64,000 bases of DNA, taken from the NCBI RefSeq assembly GCF_021325795.1, contig NZ_JAHPZX010000004.1, forward strand, positions 782,232-846,231. Reading direction: 5' to 3'. Each line of letters starts with the position of its first letter. Position 1 is the first letter of the stretch. The notes under the pieces are model-generated. The model was not told the origin of the DNA. It saw only the letters and a list, made by a program, of their open reading frames with translations, and did not search any database. This document shows positions 17,109-26,486 of the stretch, one piece after another. The position numbers were made by a program, and so were the translations under genes. The DNA is from Bordetella sp. LUAb4. Lineage in GTDB: Bacteria > Pseudomonadota > Gammaproteobacteria > Burkholderiales > Burkholderiaceae_B.

Positions 17109-18341
17109 ATGAGAAGGATTGCGGTCGAGATCGAGGACACGGGGCCGTTTATATGCCGTGTGTGCGTCATGGACCCGACCCTGCAGGCCATGATGATGGA
17201 GGCAAGCGGACGTTTATGCTGTTCATGCGGCCGTACCACTGATGCGGGGAACCTGCGTGTTCTGGTCCGAGTTGCCGGGAGTATGTTTCGCGACCGATTC
17301 GAGGAATTCGACGATACATATCATGATTATCGGCATGGTCTGACCCTTTCCCAGGCCTTAGGACAAATCTTGACTATTGAGGATGAGGGTGCTTGCGATG
17401 TGGCCGCCCGATACTATCGTGAGGTATGTCCTGCTGCTGACCGGAAGTTCTTCGCACCGGGCATGCGGTACAAAAGTAAGCGATTAAGGTTTGACGAGCC
17501 AGAGCATGAGCAGATCTTTGCGGAGCAGCGCTGGACCGAGCAGACACGAAATTTTAAGCATTCGAGGCGCTATTTTAATAACGAAGCAAAGGCGTTTTTT
17601 TCGACACTTTTTAACGTGGCGCTGGAAGCAAAGAATCGATCACTGTTCGGCCCTCAGCTTGCCGCCATTCGAGTGCTTGGGGCGGGGGAGACAATTATCC
17701 GGGCGAGACGCGTCGCAGGCGCAGATATCTCTGCACTGAAGGAATCGATTCTGGCCGACCCGAAGGTCCAACTTGGGGCGCCGCCGCCGACAATTTCGAA
17801 GCAGAATCGCATGAATCCGGCAGGCATACCATTGTTTTATGGTGCCAAGAGTGTTCAGACGGCGATTTCCGAGGTCCGCCCTTCAATCGGCGACGAGGTC
17901 GCCATCTGTAAATTTCAGACGACACGGGATCTCAAATTGTTCGACTTTTCCCGTTTCGATCTGCCGTTAGAGCGTCAGATGACGAGTCACTGGCGCGATG
18001 ATTATGACAGACGGGAAGAGGCACTGGTAATGCTGAAATATCTGCATCGTCTGATTGCCCAGCCGGTGCGTACAGAGGAAACGGATTACATCATGACCCA
18101 GGCAATGGCGGAGTTTCTGCATTATGAAGTCGAGGGTGGATTCGACGGCATCACCTTTGGATCGGTGCAGGATGAGGGCGGAAGAAACTATGCCATTTTC
18201 GACGAACCGGACAGGCAGATCGTGGAATTTCCGCTTGAGCCGTTCGGCACACCGATTTTTCATCGGGTTCAGAAAGTGGAATTTCATGGTACGTGGACGC
18301 AGCCGCATCCAGTCATTAACGCTCACGACAGCGAATCGTAG
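17109..18341 (+). CDS. HEPN/RES-domain toxin
   Basis: This 410-residue protein has an N-terminal zinc-ribbon-like segment (CRVC near residue 16 and CCSCG near 37), a helical middle with DRFEEFDDTYHDYRHG typical of the HEPN/RES N-terminal domain, and a C-terminal RES domain recognised by KQNRMNPAGIPLFYGAKSVQTAISEVRP (the Arg, Glu and Ser/Arg positions that name the fold) and GFDGITFGSVQDEGGRNYAIFDEP. RES domains degrade NAD+. The ATG at 17109 follows GAGGAAG by eight bases and is preferred over TTG 17103. No Xre/MbcA antitoxin is adjacent, which is usual for HEPN-RES forms in conflict systems. It is the last gene of the island. Confidence 0.8.
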   Translation: MRRIAVEIEDTGPFICRVCVMDPTLQAMMMEASGRLCCSCGRTTDAGNLRVLVRVAGSMFRDRFEEFDDTYHDYRHGLTLSQALGQILTIEDEGACDVAARYYREVCPAADRKFFAPGMRYKSKRLRFDEPEHEQIFAEQRWTEQTRNFKHSRRYFNNEAKAFFSTLFNVALEAKNRSLFGPQLAAIRVLGAGETIIRARRVAGADISALKESILADPKVQLGAPPPTISKQNRMNPAGIPLFYGAKSVQTAISEVRPSIGDEVAICKFQTTRDLKLFDFSRFDLPLERQMTSHWRDDYDRREEALVMLKYLHRLIAQPVRTEETDYIMTQAMAEFLHYEVEGGFDGITFGSVQDEGGRNYAIFDEPDRQIVEFPLEPFGTPIFHRVQKVEFHGTWTQPHPVINAHDSES

Positions 18342-18539
18342 CCGCTGTTTATTCGGTTGGACTTGCCTTTCTCAGACTTGCTCGTCGAGTCGGGAACGTC
18401 TGCTCTGGGCGACTTTGAGGCACGCATGGGTATATGTCGAAGACCAGAAAAGGGTCGGAGCCGGTCATTCATCACCGCGCACCTCCGCTTACAACCCGAT
18501 GCCAATGCGCCTACCTGCCCAGATCATGTGAGCGGCGGG

Positions 18540-19025
18540 CTACAGGAACCCGATCGATCTGCCGGCGACCAGGCAGCCAGTCCACAACAGCAGTGAGACG
18601 GCGGCCCGGCAGCGCAGCGCGGTGGACGGGCAGTCTCCCTGTAATACCTGCCCCCATGCCCCGCCCCGGCGCACGAACCAAGCGTTGATCGTGCCCGCGC
18701 CCAACAAGCCCATCTTCACCAAAAATGCCGGATTTTGCAGGTATTCCTGCGCCCGCACGGTGAACAATGTGGCGCCAGTCAGTACGGCCAGCGCAAGGCC
18801 GACCGCGGCCGTGCGCGCCAGCACCGGCGCCAGGACCGCCAAGGAAGTGGGCTTGAGGACGCCGAGCAGCCGCAGGTCCAGCGGAACAATTGAACCGATC
18901 AACAGGCCGATGGCGCCGATATGGGCGGCGTTGACCAAAAGATAGAGCGTGCTGGACCGTCGCAGCCACAGCGCCGGCGGCAGGGCCGTAAGCTGTTCCA
19001 GGGCCAGCCGAAGCAGTTCGGGCAT
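18540..19025 (-). CDS. DUF6644/DUF2214-like four-helix membrane protein
   Basis: This 161-residue inner membrane protein has hydrophobic helices near residues 27-47, 60-80, 90-110 and 140-158. The pattern HIGAIGLLIGSIVPLDLRLLG and MGLLGAGTINAWFVRR matches small membrane proteins annotated DUF6644 or DUF2214. It starts 17 bases after the preceding DUF6152 gene, and the two families recur as neighbours. Function is unknown. Confidence 0.65.
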   Translation of the reverse strand: MPELLRLALEQLTALPPALWLRRSSTLYLLVNAAHIGAIGLLIGSIVPLDLRLLGVLKPTSLAVLAPVLARTAAVGLALAVLTGATLFTVRAQEYLQNPAFLVKMGLLGAGTINAWFVRRGGAWGQVLQGDCPSTALRCRAAVSLLLWTGCLVAGRSIGFL

Positions 19026-19042
19026 GGCTGAAAGCCGTGGGT

Positions 19043-19429
19043 TCAGGGTTTCTTAATGCGGCTGGGATAAATGTCGTAGGTCTTGCCGCCCACCATGATC
19101 TGGACAGCCTTCATGCGCTTGTTGGCGGCGTCCTGGTCGCGGTTGCCAATGGCGGTAATGGCATCGCCCGGCTTGGCAGAACCCTCGACGAATCCCGCTT
19201 CCTTCGTCTGGGTGGGATTGCCCAGTTCGACCACCCAGACACCGTCTTTGGCTCGAACCCTCAACGTGGGATGGGGCGGCGCGACCTGCACCTGTTCGAC
19301 CGTGCCTTGCAAGGTCATCTGTTCGGATTCCGCCCAAGACCAACCGTGATGCGCCATGGCCCTGGGGGCCACTGCCGACAGCGCGGACAGCGCCAGCCCT
19401 GCTAATAACGCGCGAATGGATAGCTTCAT
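19043..19429 (-). CDS. DUF6152 periplasmic protein
   Basis: This 128-residue protein has a signal peptide cut after AMA, leaving an N-terminus of HHGWSW, the hallmark of DUF6152. The body contains EQMTLQGTVEQVQVAPPHPTLRV and ends with KTYDIYPSR. The two His at the mature N-terminus could bind metal, but this is not shown. The ATG at 19429 begins the signal peptide; the frame stays open upstream to 19693 but shows no extra domain. Confidence 0.75.
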   Translation of the reverse strand: MKLSIRALLAGLALSALSAVAPRAMAHHGWSWAESEQMTLQGTVEQVQVAPPHPTLRVRAKDGVWVVELGNPTQTKEAGFVEGSAKPGDAITAIGNRDQDAANKRMKAVQIMVGGKTYDIYPSRIKKP

Positions 19430-20122
19430 GTCGATGCTCCTCGGTTGCGGTTGGACTGTCGCCATGGCCGCAGCGTGGCGGCCAGCGAGCCAAGCATAGC
19501 AGCGGAACAACAATTCCTGCCACGCACAGCGGCTATACCCAGCCCCTGCACAAACCCGCGCCCCAAAAAGCCGTCCTAAACTCCGAACCAACCCATCAAG
19601 GATGGCCATGGGCTTGTCGCAAAGCTGGCAGTCCTCCGGCGTGGTGCAACCCGCCCGCCGCGTTGATCCACACCGCGGACACATATGCTCCAAAATCGAG
19701 ACCGGCTAGGCTAATGGGTTCGCCGGATCCTTACTGTTGATCAGCACGGGACGTGCACTGTGAAGGGTAAGGAAGGCTTTAGTGCCGCCAACGCGTTCCC
19801 CTGAACCCAAGTTCCGGTTGACGCCGGCGCAGAACAGCATAGAATTCCGGCAGGTTGGTGATGGCTTCCAATGGGCGCTCGCGTCTACGACCCATCATGT
19901 AATACCTGTAGTACGCACCCCGGCCTTGAGCCGGGGATTTCATTTGCAGGGATAGAAATGCCCTGCCCCATACTTTCGGGCCATACAACATGCGCAGCCC
20001 GTTGCGCGCAATATGGCAGCTTGCAATTCACACTGCCCATCGAACCTGCAGGTCGCACCTCTAGTAGCGCTGGCTCGTTTCGTACCGACATAGTTCGGCT
20101 CTTTTCAGAGCCGTTGGCATAT
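19430..20122. other. Gene-poor region with one hairpin
   Basis: About 690 bases have no recognisable gene. At 19918-19937 a GC-rich stem (CCCCGGC/GCCGGGG, loop CTTGA) could be a terminator, although its T-tract is weak. Confidence 0.4.
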
Positions 20123-20617
20123 TTATGCCAAGCGCTCAATTAGCTTCCTATGCTGTGGCCAGTCTTTCAGAAGAACGTCTGCCTGCGCGATCTCGAACTC
20201 CTCAAACTCAAAGCCAGGAGCTACGGTGCAGCCGACCAAGCTATAGCCCTCTGCGACCGAGCACTCCGCGGCGAACCACTCGCCTGCTGGAACCAGCGCC
20301 TGAAAATCCGCTCCATCGTGCTCCAACGGATTACCGAGGCGGAAGACCTTCAGCTCTCCCTCCGGCAGAAGCACGTACACATTCAACGGTGCACCATCGT
20401 AAAAGTGCCACATCTCATCCGATCTGATTCGGTGCCATGTCGACCTTTCCTTTCCACGAAGCAGGTAATAGATGGCAGTGGCAGCAGAACGTGTCGAATC
20501 GCCGTGCGAGCGCTTGACACGCTCTTGGCTGCGATAGGTCTCCCTGAAATGCCCCCCTTCCGGATGCGGTTGAAGCGCCAGGCGCGAAATCAGTTCTTCG
20601 GGGCTTGTTTTGAGCAT
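20123..20617 (-). CDS. DUF985 cupin protein
   Basis: This 164-residue single-domain cupin of the Cupin_5/DUF985 family shows ALQPHPEGGHFRETYRS near the N-terminus, YYLLRGKERSTWHRIRSDEMWHFYDGAPL (metal-site histidines) and PAGEWFAAE ... SLVGCTVAPGFEFEEFE. Length and motif order match the family. Relatives have been proposed as sugar epimerase-like or metal-dependent enzymes, but the substrate is unknown. The gene stands alone. Confidence 0.85.
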   Translation of the reverse strand: MLKTSPEELISRLALQPHPEGGHFRETYRSQERVKRSHGDSTRSAATAIYYLLRGKERSTWHRIRSDEMWHFYDGAPLNVYVLLPEGELKVFRLGNPLEHDGADFQALVPAGEWFAAECSVAEGYSLVGCTVAPGFEFEEFEIAQADVLLKDWPQHRKLIERLA

Positions 20618-20716
20618 CGTATCGTGTGATCGAAGAGGGTCGGAGCAAGGGCTGATCAGGATGCCGCAACGCTTGGAGTGGTCAGCCAGCCCGTGCGCAT
20701 CATCCAGGCAATGGTC

Positions 20717-21508
20717 TTACAGACTATCGACCACGCCGCCGTCGACCCGCAGCGACGCGCCGCTGGTGGCACTGGCCTGTTCCGAGCAGGCGTAGACGAT
20801 CATGTTGGCGACCTCTTCCACCGTCGCCAATCGCTGGATCAGCGAAGTGGGACGATGAGCCATGACGAAGGCCTTGCCTACTTCTTCCAATGACTTCCCG
20901 GTCTTGCTGACTTCGTCCTTGAGCATGTCGGCAACGCCCTCGGAAAGCGTCGGGCCGGGCAACACGGAATTGACTGTGACCCCCGTACCCGCCATACGTT
21001 TGGCCAAACCGCGCGCGATGGCCGTGCAGGCGGTCTTCGTCATGCCGTAATGGATCATGTCCGACGGAATGTTGAAGCCCGATTCGGAGGATAGGAAAAT
21101 CACCCGCCCCCGACCCTTGGTCTGCATCCCGGGCACATAGGCACGCGAGAGCCGTACACCCGACATGACGTTGACATCGAAAAACCGCGTCCATTCGCTA
21201 TCAGGAATTTCGAAGAAATCCTGCGGCCCAAAGATGCCGACGTTGTTCACCAGCACGTCGCAGGCTGGATAAGCCGCGAGCAATGCGTCGCAGCCCGAGG
21301 CTGTGGCCAAGTCACCAGCAAAGCCAAGAACCTCGGCACCAGGCACTGCGGCCTCCACTTCGGCAATGGCGGCATCGACATCCTGCTGGTTACGTCCGTT
21401 GATGACCACCGTGGCGCCGGTGGCTGCGAGGCCCTTCGCAGTCGCGAAACCTATGCCCTTGGTCGAGCCCGTAACAATGGCCGTCTTACCAGTCAGATCG
21501 ATTTTCAT
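20717..21508 (-). CDS. Short-chain dehydrogenase/reductase
   Basis: This 263-residue NAD(P)-dependent SDR has the cofactor motif TGSTKGIGFATA (12-23), NNVG (about 90), catalytic Ser in FLSSESGFN, and the active-site YGMTK (YxxxK). The substrate is not predictable. It stands alone on the minus strand. A divergent DUF1828 gene begins about 250 bases upstream. Confidence 0.88.
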   Translation of the reverse strand: MKIDLTGKTAIVTGSTKGIGFATAKGLAATGATVVINGRNQQDVDAAIAEVEAAVPGAEVLGFAGDLATASGCDALLAAYPACDVLVNNVGIFGPQDFFEIPDSEWTRFFDVNVMSGVRLSRAYVPGMQTKGRGRVIFLSSESGFNIPSDMIHYGMTKTACTAIARGLAKRMAGTGVTVNSVLPGPTLSEGVADMLKDEVSKTGKSLEEVGKAFVMAHRPTSLIQRLATVEEVANMIVYACSEQASATSGASLRVDGGVVDSL

Positions 21509-21761
21509 AACGCTTGCTCCTTGAGTGATTTAGCGGTCACCAACGGCAGCCGCAGAGGTCGGATCCGTCCGATTTGGTCGTCAAGATGATGAGCGGACGC
21601 CAGTGGCTGATATTCTGAGTCATGCGTTCGCCGCAAGCCCGTGGCATGCACCCCACAAACTCGCCACTTGCATGTCGGGCTCTGGCTTGTCCGCTGTGTG
21701 TGCAAGATATGCGGAATCATGCTCGAAAGTAAAGACAAGTCTCATCCCTATGGCCCTTCGC

Positions 21762-22379
21762 ATGAATATCAAGAATGACATCTGCGCTCTATTCGAGGCC
21801 TACCAAGATGAACATGGAGTTCTGAGGGTAGTCACCCCCCTCGAATACTCTGGAACCAGTGATCGCGTTATTGTCCGGGTCCGCCCCTCTGCATCAGGCT
21901 TTCGAATCGATGACAACGGGGAAGCGGCGTTCTTGGCAAGTCTCGCCGGAGGCGACATGGGAGCACGCCCGGTTCAACGTTGGATCGAGGATCTTCGTGG
22001 AACCTCCTCAGTGAGCTGGGAAGATGAGACTCTCATTGCTCAAGTAAATGACGAACGACTGGTCGCCCCGTACATCTTTAGCGTCGCCGAGGCAGCACAG
22101 CAGCTATACGTACTCGCCACCGCCCTTCCAGAAAAATCCATGCGCAACGTCATTGTCGGGTCATCAGCCTGCTCAAGACAAAAATACGCGAGCTACGTCG
22201 CTATGAAGAACCAAGCCGACCAGCCCGACGACGACAATCCGGAATGGACAGACGAGACGACCGCACGCGCTGATCGTATCGACGACCTGCCGCAATCACT
22301 GCAAGACAAATTGCGGCGAGCCGTTCATCCACATAATGCACCTACGCCCGACGCAACAACAAAAAACCCGCGCCATTAA
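21762..22379 (+). CDS. DUF1828 domain protein
   Basis: This 205-residue protein begins with a DUF1828 domain: IKNDICALFEAYQDEHG, then TSDRVIVRVRPSASGFRIDDNGEAAFLASLAG (residues 1-70). The rest is acidic and less conserved. DUF1828 proteins occur in mobile and phage-linked loci, but their role is unknown. Starts at 21750 and 21762 are both possible; the longer frame from 21603 overlaps the promoter area of the divergent SDR. The stop codon lies within the loop of a terminator. Confidence 0.65.
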   Translation: MNIKNDICALFEAYQDEHGVLRVVTPLEYSGTSDRVIVRVRPSASGFRIDDNGEAAFLASLAGGDMGARPVQRWIEDLRGTSSVSWEDETLIAQVNDERLVAPYIFSVAEAAQQLYVLATALPEKSMRNVIVGSSACSRQKYASYVAMKNQADQPDDDNPEWTDETTARADRIDDLPQSLQDKLRRAVHPHNAPTPDATTKNPRH

Positions 22380-22393
22380 GGACGCGGGCTTTT
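22361..22393. terminator. Bidirectional terminator between DUF1828 and gdhA
   Basis: The stem CCCGCG/CGCGGG (22367-22372 with 22383-22388) is preceded by six A and followed by CTTTT, so it can act on both converging genes. Confidence 0.75.
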
Positions 22394-22456
22394 CGAAACC
22401 AATCACCGCGTCAGCCGCCGCAACCGCGCGACCAACGCTTGACCGTCACCTTCCCA

Positions 22457-23746
22457 TCACGGATACAACCCACGCACCTGGCGCGCCTGCAGGATCCGCG
22501 TGCAAGCCACGATGAACGCAGCCGTACGCAGCGTCACCTTCTGATCGCGCGCCATCTGCGACACCGATGAATACGCTTCGCGCATGATGCGCTCCAGACG
22601 CTGGTTGATCTCTTCCTCGGTCCAGAAGAAGCTGGAGAAATCCTGCACCCACTCGAAGTAGCTAACCGTCACGCCGCCGGCATTGGCCAGCACGTCCGGC
22701 ACCACCAGCGTGCCGTTTTCGAACAGGATGTCGTCAGCCTGCGGGGTGGTCGGGCCGTTGGCGCCTTCCACCACGATCTTGGCGCGAATGTTCGGCGCGT
22801 TCTCGGCAGTGATCTGCGACTCCAGCGCGGCCGGGATCAGGAATTCGGTTTCCAGCGTCCAGAACTCCTTGGGATCCAAGGCTTCGGCCTTGCGAAAGCC
22901 ACCCACGCCACCATGCTGCGCCACATGCACCAGCAACTCCGGTACATCCAGGCCCGCCGGATTATGGATGGTGCCAGTGTGATCCTGCACCGCGATGATC
23001 TTGGCGCCGACGCCGCTGAACAGGCGCGCCGCCGTGCCGCCCACATTGCCGAAACCCTGCACCACCACCCGCGCACCTTCCACGGAAATACCCGCGTCAC
23101 GCGCGGCTTCGCAAGCAACCACGAACACGCCGCGGCCGGTCGCTTCGACCCGGCCCAGGCTGCCGCCCAACGTGATCGGCTTCCCAGTCACCACGCCAGT
23201 AGCAGTGGCGCCTTCGTTCATGGAATACGTGTCCATCATCCACGCCATGATCTGGGCATTGGTGTTGACGTCAGGTGCCGGAATGTCCTTGGACGGTCCG
23301 ATGATCACGCCGATTTCGCTGGTGTAGCGGCGCGTGATCTTTTCCAGTTCGTTTTGCGACAGCGTGCGCGGATCCACACGGATACCGCCCTTGGCACCGC
23401 CATAAGGCAGGTTCACCGCGGCATTCTTGATCGACATCCAGGCCGACAGCGCCATCACTTCCGACAGCGTCACATCCTGGTGAAAACGTACGCCGCCCTT
23501 GCCCGGGCCGCGCGACGTGTTGTGTTGAACGCGATAGCCCTCGAAGTGGGCGATGCGGCCGTTATCCAGTTCCACCGGTACGTCGACGATCAGCGCACGC
23601 TTCGGGCGCTTCAGCGTTTCCACCCAACGGCCCAGGGAACCCAGGTAGGGGGTGACACGGTCGACCTGCTGCAGGTAGACGCCCCAAGGGCCCAGATGCT
23701 CCGGGTCCAGATACGAGGGCAAGGCGTGAGTAGGCGTTTGCGACAT
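22457..23746 (-). CDS. gdhA: Glutamate dehydrogenase
   Basis: This 429-residue enzyme interconverts glutamate and 2-oxoglutarate plus ammonia. The catalytic domain has [13 protein letters not shown] (about 73-85) and [13 protein letters not shown] with the active lysine; the nucleotide domain has [16 protein letters not shown] and [16 protein letters not shown]. Length and motifs fit the hexameric GDH family of about 420 residues, often NAD-linked; cofactor choice is not decided here. MSQTP (23746) has GGAG upstream and is chosen over 23761. It lies just below the amino-acid ABC operon but is separated by a terminator and has its own promoter with an inverted repeat. Confidence 0.93.
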   Translation of the reverse strand: MSQTPTHALPSYLDPEHLGPWGVYLQQVDRVTPYLGSLGRWVETLKRPKRALIVDVPVELDNGRIAHFEGYRVQHNTSRGPGKGGVRFHQDVTLSEVMALSAWMSIKNAAVNLPYGGAKGGIRVDPRTLSQNELEKITRRYTSEIGVIIGPSKDIPAPDVNTNAQIMAWMMDTYSMNEGATATGVVTGKPITLGGSLGRVEATGRGVFVVACEAARDAGISVEGARVVVQGFGNVGGTAARLFSGVGAKIIAVQDHTGTIHNPAGLDVPELLVHVAQHGGVGGFRKAEALDPKEFWTLETEFLIPAALESQITAENAPNIRAKIVVEGANGPTTPQADDILFENGTLVVPDVLANAGGVTVSYFEWVQDFSSFFWTEEEINQRLERIMREAYSSVSQMARDQKVTLRTAAFIVACTRILQARQVRGLYP

Positions 23747-23797
23747 GAACAATGGCTCCATAGGAAGGATGCCGCCATTTTGCCAGAGATTTTTGGC

Positions 23798-23837
23798 ACG
23801 TCCCTAATACTTTTTTAACGCACATAATTAGGGACGT
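23798..23837 (-). promoter_or_regulatory. 11-bp perfect inverted repeat before gdhA
   Basis: The arms ACGTCCCTAAT (23798-23808) and ATTAGGGACGT (23827-23837) are exact inverted copies 18 bases apart, about 50 bases before the gdhA start. They are probably an operator. Confidence 0.65.
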
Positions 23838-23940
23838 AACAATACACCTCTGCTTTGCGGCATTTGCGCGACTTTCGTGGCAAGGGCAGCTGACTGATTC
23901 CCTCGACTCCATCCAGGTTACATAAACGTCTTACTCATAA

Positions 23941-23983
23941 AGAAAAACCGGCGAAGAGTTTCACAACTCCATCGCCGGTTTCA
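23941..23983 (-). terminator. Terminator of the liv operon
   Basis: The outer stem AAACCGGCGA/TCGCCGGTTT encloses an inner stem GAGTT/AACTC. Read on the minus strand it ends in GGTTTTTCTTT, a classic rho-independent signal about 70 bases after livF. Confidence 0.85.
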
Positions 23984-24050
23984 GTCTAGCTTGAACAGGA
24001 GCTGAACGCCCTGCGGATAACCTTAACTCGGGGACCGCCCTCTCTCTGGA

Positions 24051-24770
24051 TCACATCCCCAGATAAGCTCGCCGCACCTCATCGGACGCCGCCAGCTCCG
24101 TGGCATTCCCCGACAAAGCGATGGCGCCGCTCTGCATCACATAAGCCTGCGTCGCCACTTCCAGCGCCGCCGCCATATTCTGCTCGACCAACAATACCGA
24201 CAGCTTCTCTTCGCGATTCAACGCCGCCAGCGCGTCGAACACCTGCTCCACCAGCAGCGGCGACAATCCCAGGCTGGGCTCGTCGATCAGCAGCAGGCGG
24301 GGCCCGCTCATCAGCGCGCGGCCGATGGCCAGCATCTGCCGTTCGCCACCCGACATCGTCCCGGCCAACTGCTCACGCCGCTCGCGCAGACGCGGGAACA
24401 GTGTGTAGACGTGCTCCAGGCGCCGCTTGTACACCGCCTCGTCACGCACCGTGTACGCGCCCAGGCGCAGGTTCTGCTCCACTGGCTGACGCGCGAACAC
24501 GCGCGCGCCTTCGGGAATCAGGGCGATGCCGCGCGTGACCAGCTTGTCCGGCGGCGTACCGGTGATGTCCTGCCCTTCGAAGATCACGCGGCCCGCGGCC
24601 GGCTTGACCTTGCCGATGACGGCCGCCAAGGTGCTGGACTTGCCGGCGCCGTTGGCACCCAGCAAGGCGGTGATCTCGCCCGGCCGCACTTCCAGGGAAA
24701 TATTGCGCACGGCCTGCACGCCGCCATAGGCGACGCTCAGGTTCTCGACTTTCAACATCACATCAGGCAC
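24051..24770 (-). CDS. livF: Branched-chain amino acid ABC ATPase LivF-type
   Basis: This 239-residue ATPase subunit of a high-affinity amino-acid importer has Walker A ALLGANGAGKSST, signature MSGGERQMLAIGRAL, Walker B LLLIDEPSLGLSP and H-loop VEQN. The LivF-specific IPEGARVFARQPVEQNL is present. A GTG at 24770 with GGGGAG eight bases before it is chosen; it overlaps the end of livG by eight bases. It is the last gene of the transporter operon. The substrate could be a branched-chain amino acid, urea or an amide; the neighbourhood hints at a glutamate-related compound. Confidence 0.92.
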   Translation of the reverse strand: MPDVMLKVENLSVAYGGVQAVRNISLEVRPGEITALLGANGAGKSSTLAAVIGKVKPAAGRVIFEGQDITGTPPDKLVTRGIALIPEGARVFARQPVEQNLRLGAYTVRDEAVYKRRLEHVYTLFPRLRERREQLAGTMSGGERQMLAIGRALMSGPRLLLIDEPSLGLSPLLVEQVFDALAALNREEKLSVLLVEQNMAAALEVATQAYVMQSGAIALSGNATELAASDEVRRAYLGM

Positions 24771-25485
24771 GGTGCTTTCTCCCCAGATAAGCCTCGATGA
24801 CGGCGGGATTACGCACGATCTCCTGCGGTGGCCCCTCGGCAATCGTCTGGCCGAAGTTCAACACCATGACGCGCTGGGCCAGCCGCATCACCACTTCCAG
24901 CACATGCTCGACGATCACCAGGGTAACGCCGGCCTGATGGATGCCGCGCAGGATTTCCGCCAGCGCGATGGCCTCGGTCGGGTTCAAACCGCCCGCCACT
25001 TCGTCCAGCAACAGCATCTTCGGCTCGGTGGACAGCGCGCGCGCCAGTTCCACCCGCTTCTGCCCGGCCACGTTCAAGCCGGCCGCCTTGACGTCGGCAC
25101 GGTCGGCCAGGCCCACCAGCTCCAGCACCTTGCGCGCCGCCGCACGCGCGTCCGCCAGGCGAGGATGGCGCAGCAAGGCGCCCACCATGGCGTTCTCCAG
25201 GACGGTCATCTGGCCGAAGTTGCGCGGGATCTGATACGTACGCACCAGCCCCATCGCGGCCACCTGCTCCGGCTTCAAGCCCAGCATGGACTGGCCGTTG
25301 AAGGTCACGGTGCCGGAAGTCGGTTCGTGATAGCCGACCAGGCCGTTGAACAACGTGCTCTTGCCGGCGCCGTTGGGGCCGATGATGGCGACGATCTCGC
25401 CCTCGCCCACCGTCAGATTGATGTCCTTGTTGGCGACCAGGCCGCCGAAGCGCTTGGTCAGTTCCTTTACTTCAAGCAGAGCCAC
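24763..25485 (-). CDS. livG: Branched-chain amino acid ABC ATPase LivG-type
   Basis: This 240-residue ATPase has Walker A IIGPNGAGKSTLFN, the LivG-type segment GLVRTYQIPRNFGQMTVLENAMVGAL, the degenerate signature NVAGQKRVELARAL, and Walker B MLLLDEVAGGLNP. The start is GTG, preceded by a run of G, and overlaps the end of livM by 14 bases. It pairs with LivF as a heterodimer on the cytoplasmic face of LivHM. Confidence 0.92.
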   Translation of the reverse strand: MALLEVKELTKRFGGLVANKDINLTVGEGEIVAIIGPNGAGKSTLFNGLVGYHEPTSGTVTFNGQSMLGLKPEQVAAMGLVRTYQIPRNFGQMTVLENAMVGALLRHPRLADARAAARKVLELVGLADRADVKAAGLNVAGQKRVELARALSTEPKMLLLDEVAGGLNPTEAIALAEILRGIHQAGVTLVIVEHVLEVVMRLAQRVMVLNFGQTIAEGPPQEIVRNPAVIEAYLGRKHRA

Positions 25486-26485
25486 GGCGCCCCCTCAACG
25501 TCACCAGACCGCCCGGCAGGAACATCGTCACCAGCAGGATAGCCAGACCGAACACCAGCAGATCCAGGCCCAGGCCCGAACTGCCCCACATGACACGCGT
25601 GCCCTCGGACAGCGGCAGCAGCAACGCCGCGCCTATCCATGGCCCGACCAAACTACCCACGCCACCCAGGATGGCCACCAGCACCATCTGCACCGACATG
25701 GTCAGGCTGAACATCGAATCGGGATCGATGAAGCCGATGTACATGGCGAAGAAGCCGCCCCAGGCCCCGGTCAACGCGGCCGACAGGACGAAGGCCAGCA
25801 TCTTGTAGCGATCGGCCGGCACGCCCAGGCTGCGCGCGGCGGCTTCGTCGCCATTGATGGCGCGCCAGTAGAAACCGATGCGCGAATGCACCAGGAAATA
25901 GGTCACCAGGAAGGTCACCAGCCCCATCCCCACCGCGATCCAGTAGTACGGCACCTTGCTGCGGAACTGCAGCATCCAGGGCGCATCACCGATGGGCGAT
26001 TCGAGACCGACGGCACCGCCCGCCCAATCCCAGTTGATCATCAGCAACAGGCCGATCTGCAGCAGCGCGATGGTGGCCATGGCGAAGTAATGGCCGGACA
26101 GGCGCAGCGTGGGACCGCCGACGATATAGGCCAGCAGCGCCGAGATCAGCGCGCCTGCCGGAATACCGATCAAGGGGGTGAGCTTCAGATGCTGCAGCAA
26201 CAGGATGGTGGTGTAGGCACCCACGCCGACGAACACGCCATGGCCGAAGGACACGCGGCCAAGAAAGCCGCCCACCAGATTCCAGGCCGCGCCCAGCGCG
26301 CCGAACAGGATGATCTGCAACAGCACCTGGATGGTGAACTGGTCCTTGATGAACACGGGCGCCAGGGCGAACAGCGCGGCCAGGACCACCGCTATCGCGA
26401 TGGGTGCGCGTGAATGATTGGCCTTGGCCGGCGAGCTGGCTTGCGCCGCCGCCGCGACCGGATCGAGTTTGTTTTCTATCGTCAT
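25472..26485 (-). CDS. livM: Branched-chain amino acid ABC permease LivM-type
   Basis: This 337-residue inner membrane permease has about nine or ten hydrophobic helices and the family blocks GFLGRVSFGHGVFVGVGAYT and TFSLTMSVQMVLVAILGGVGSLVGPWIGA-like spacing near the C-terminus. ATG 26485 has a GGTGGTG ribosome site and sits one base from the end of livH. It forms the membrane channel with LivH. Confidence 0.92.
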   Translation of the reverse strand: MTIENKLDPVAAAAQASSPAKANHSRAPIAIAVVLAALFALAPVFIKDQFTIQVLLQIILFGALGAAWNLVGGFLGRVSFGHGVFVGVGAYTTILLLQHLKLTPLIGIPAGALISALLAYIVGGPTLRLSGHYFAMATIALLQIGLLLMINWDWAGGAVGLESPIGDAPWMLQFRSKVPYYWIAVGMGLVTFLVTYFLVHSRIGFYWRAINGDEAAARSLGVPADRYKMLAFVLSAALTGAWGGFFAMYIGFIDPDSMFSLTMSVQMVLVAILGGVGSLVGPWIGAALLLPLSEGTRVMWGSSGLGLDLLVFGLAILLVTMFLPGGLVTLRGRRGSA

Positions 26486-26486
26486 A

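Noticed and set aside
19430..19693. In-frame upstream extension of the DUF6152 gene with CPRCG and CQLC cysteine pairs
   Set aside because: It would place a zinc-ribbon-like segment before an intact signal peptide, has no clear ribosome site, and is probably chance coding in GC-rich DNA.
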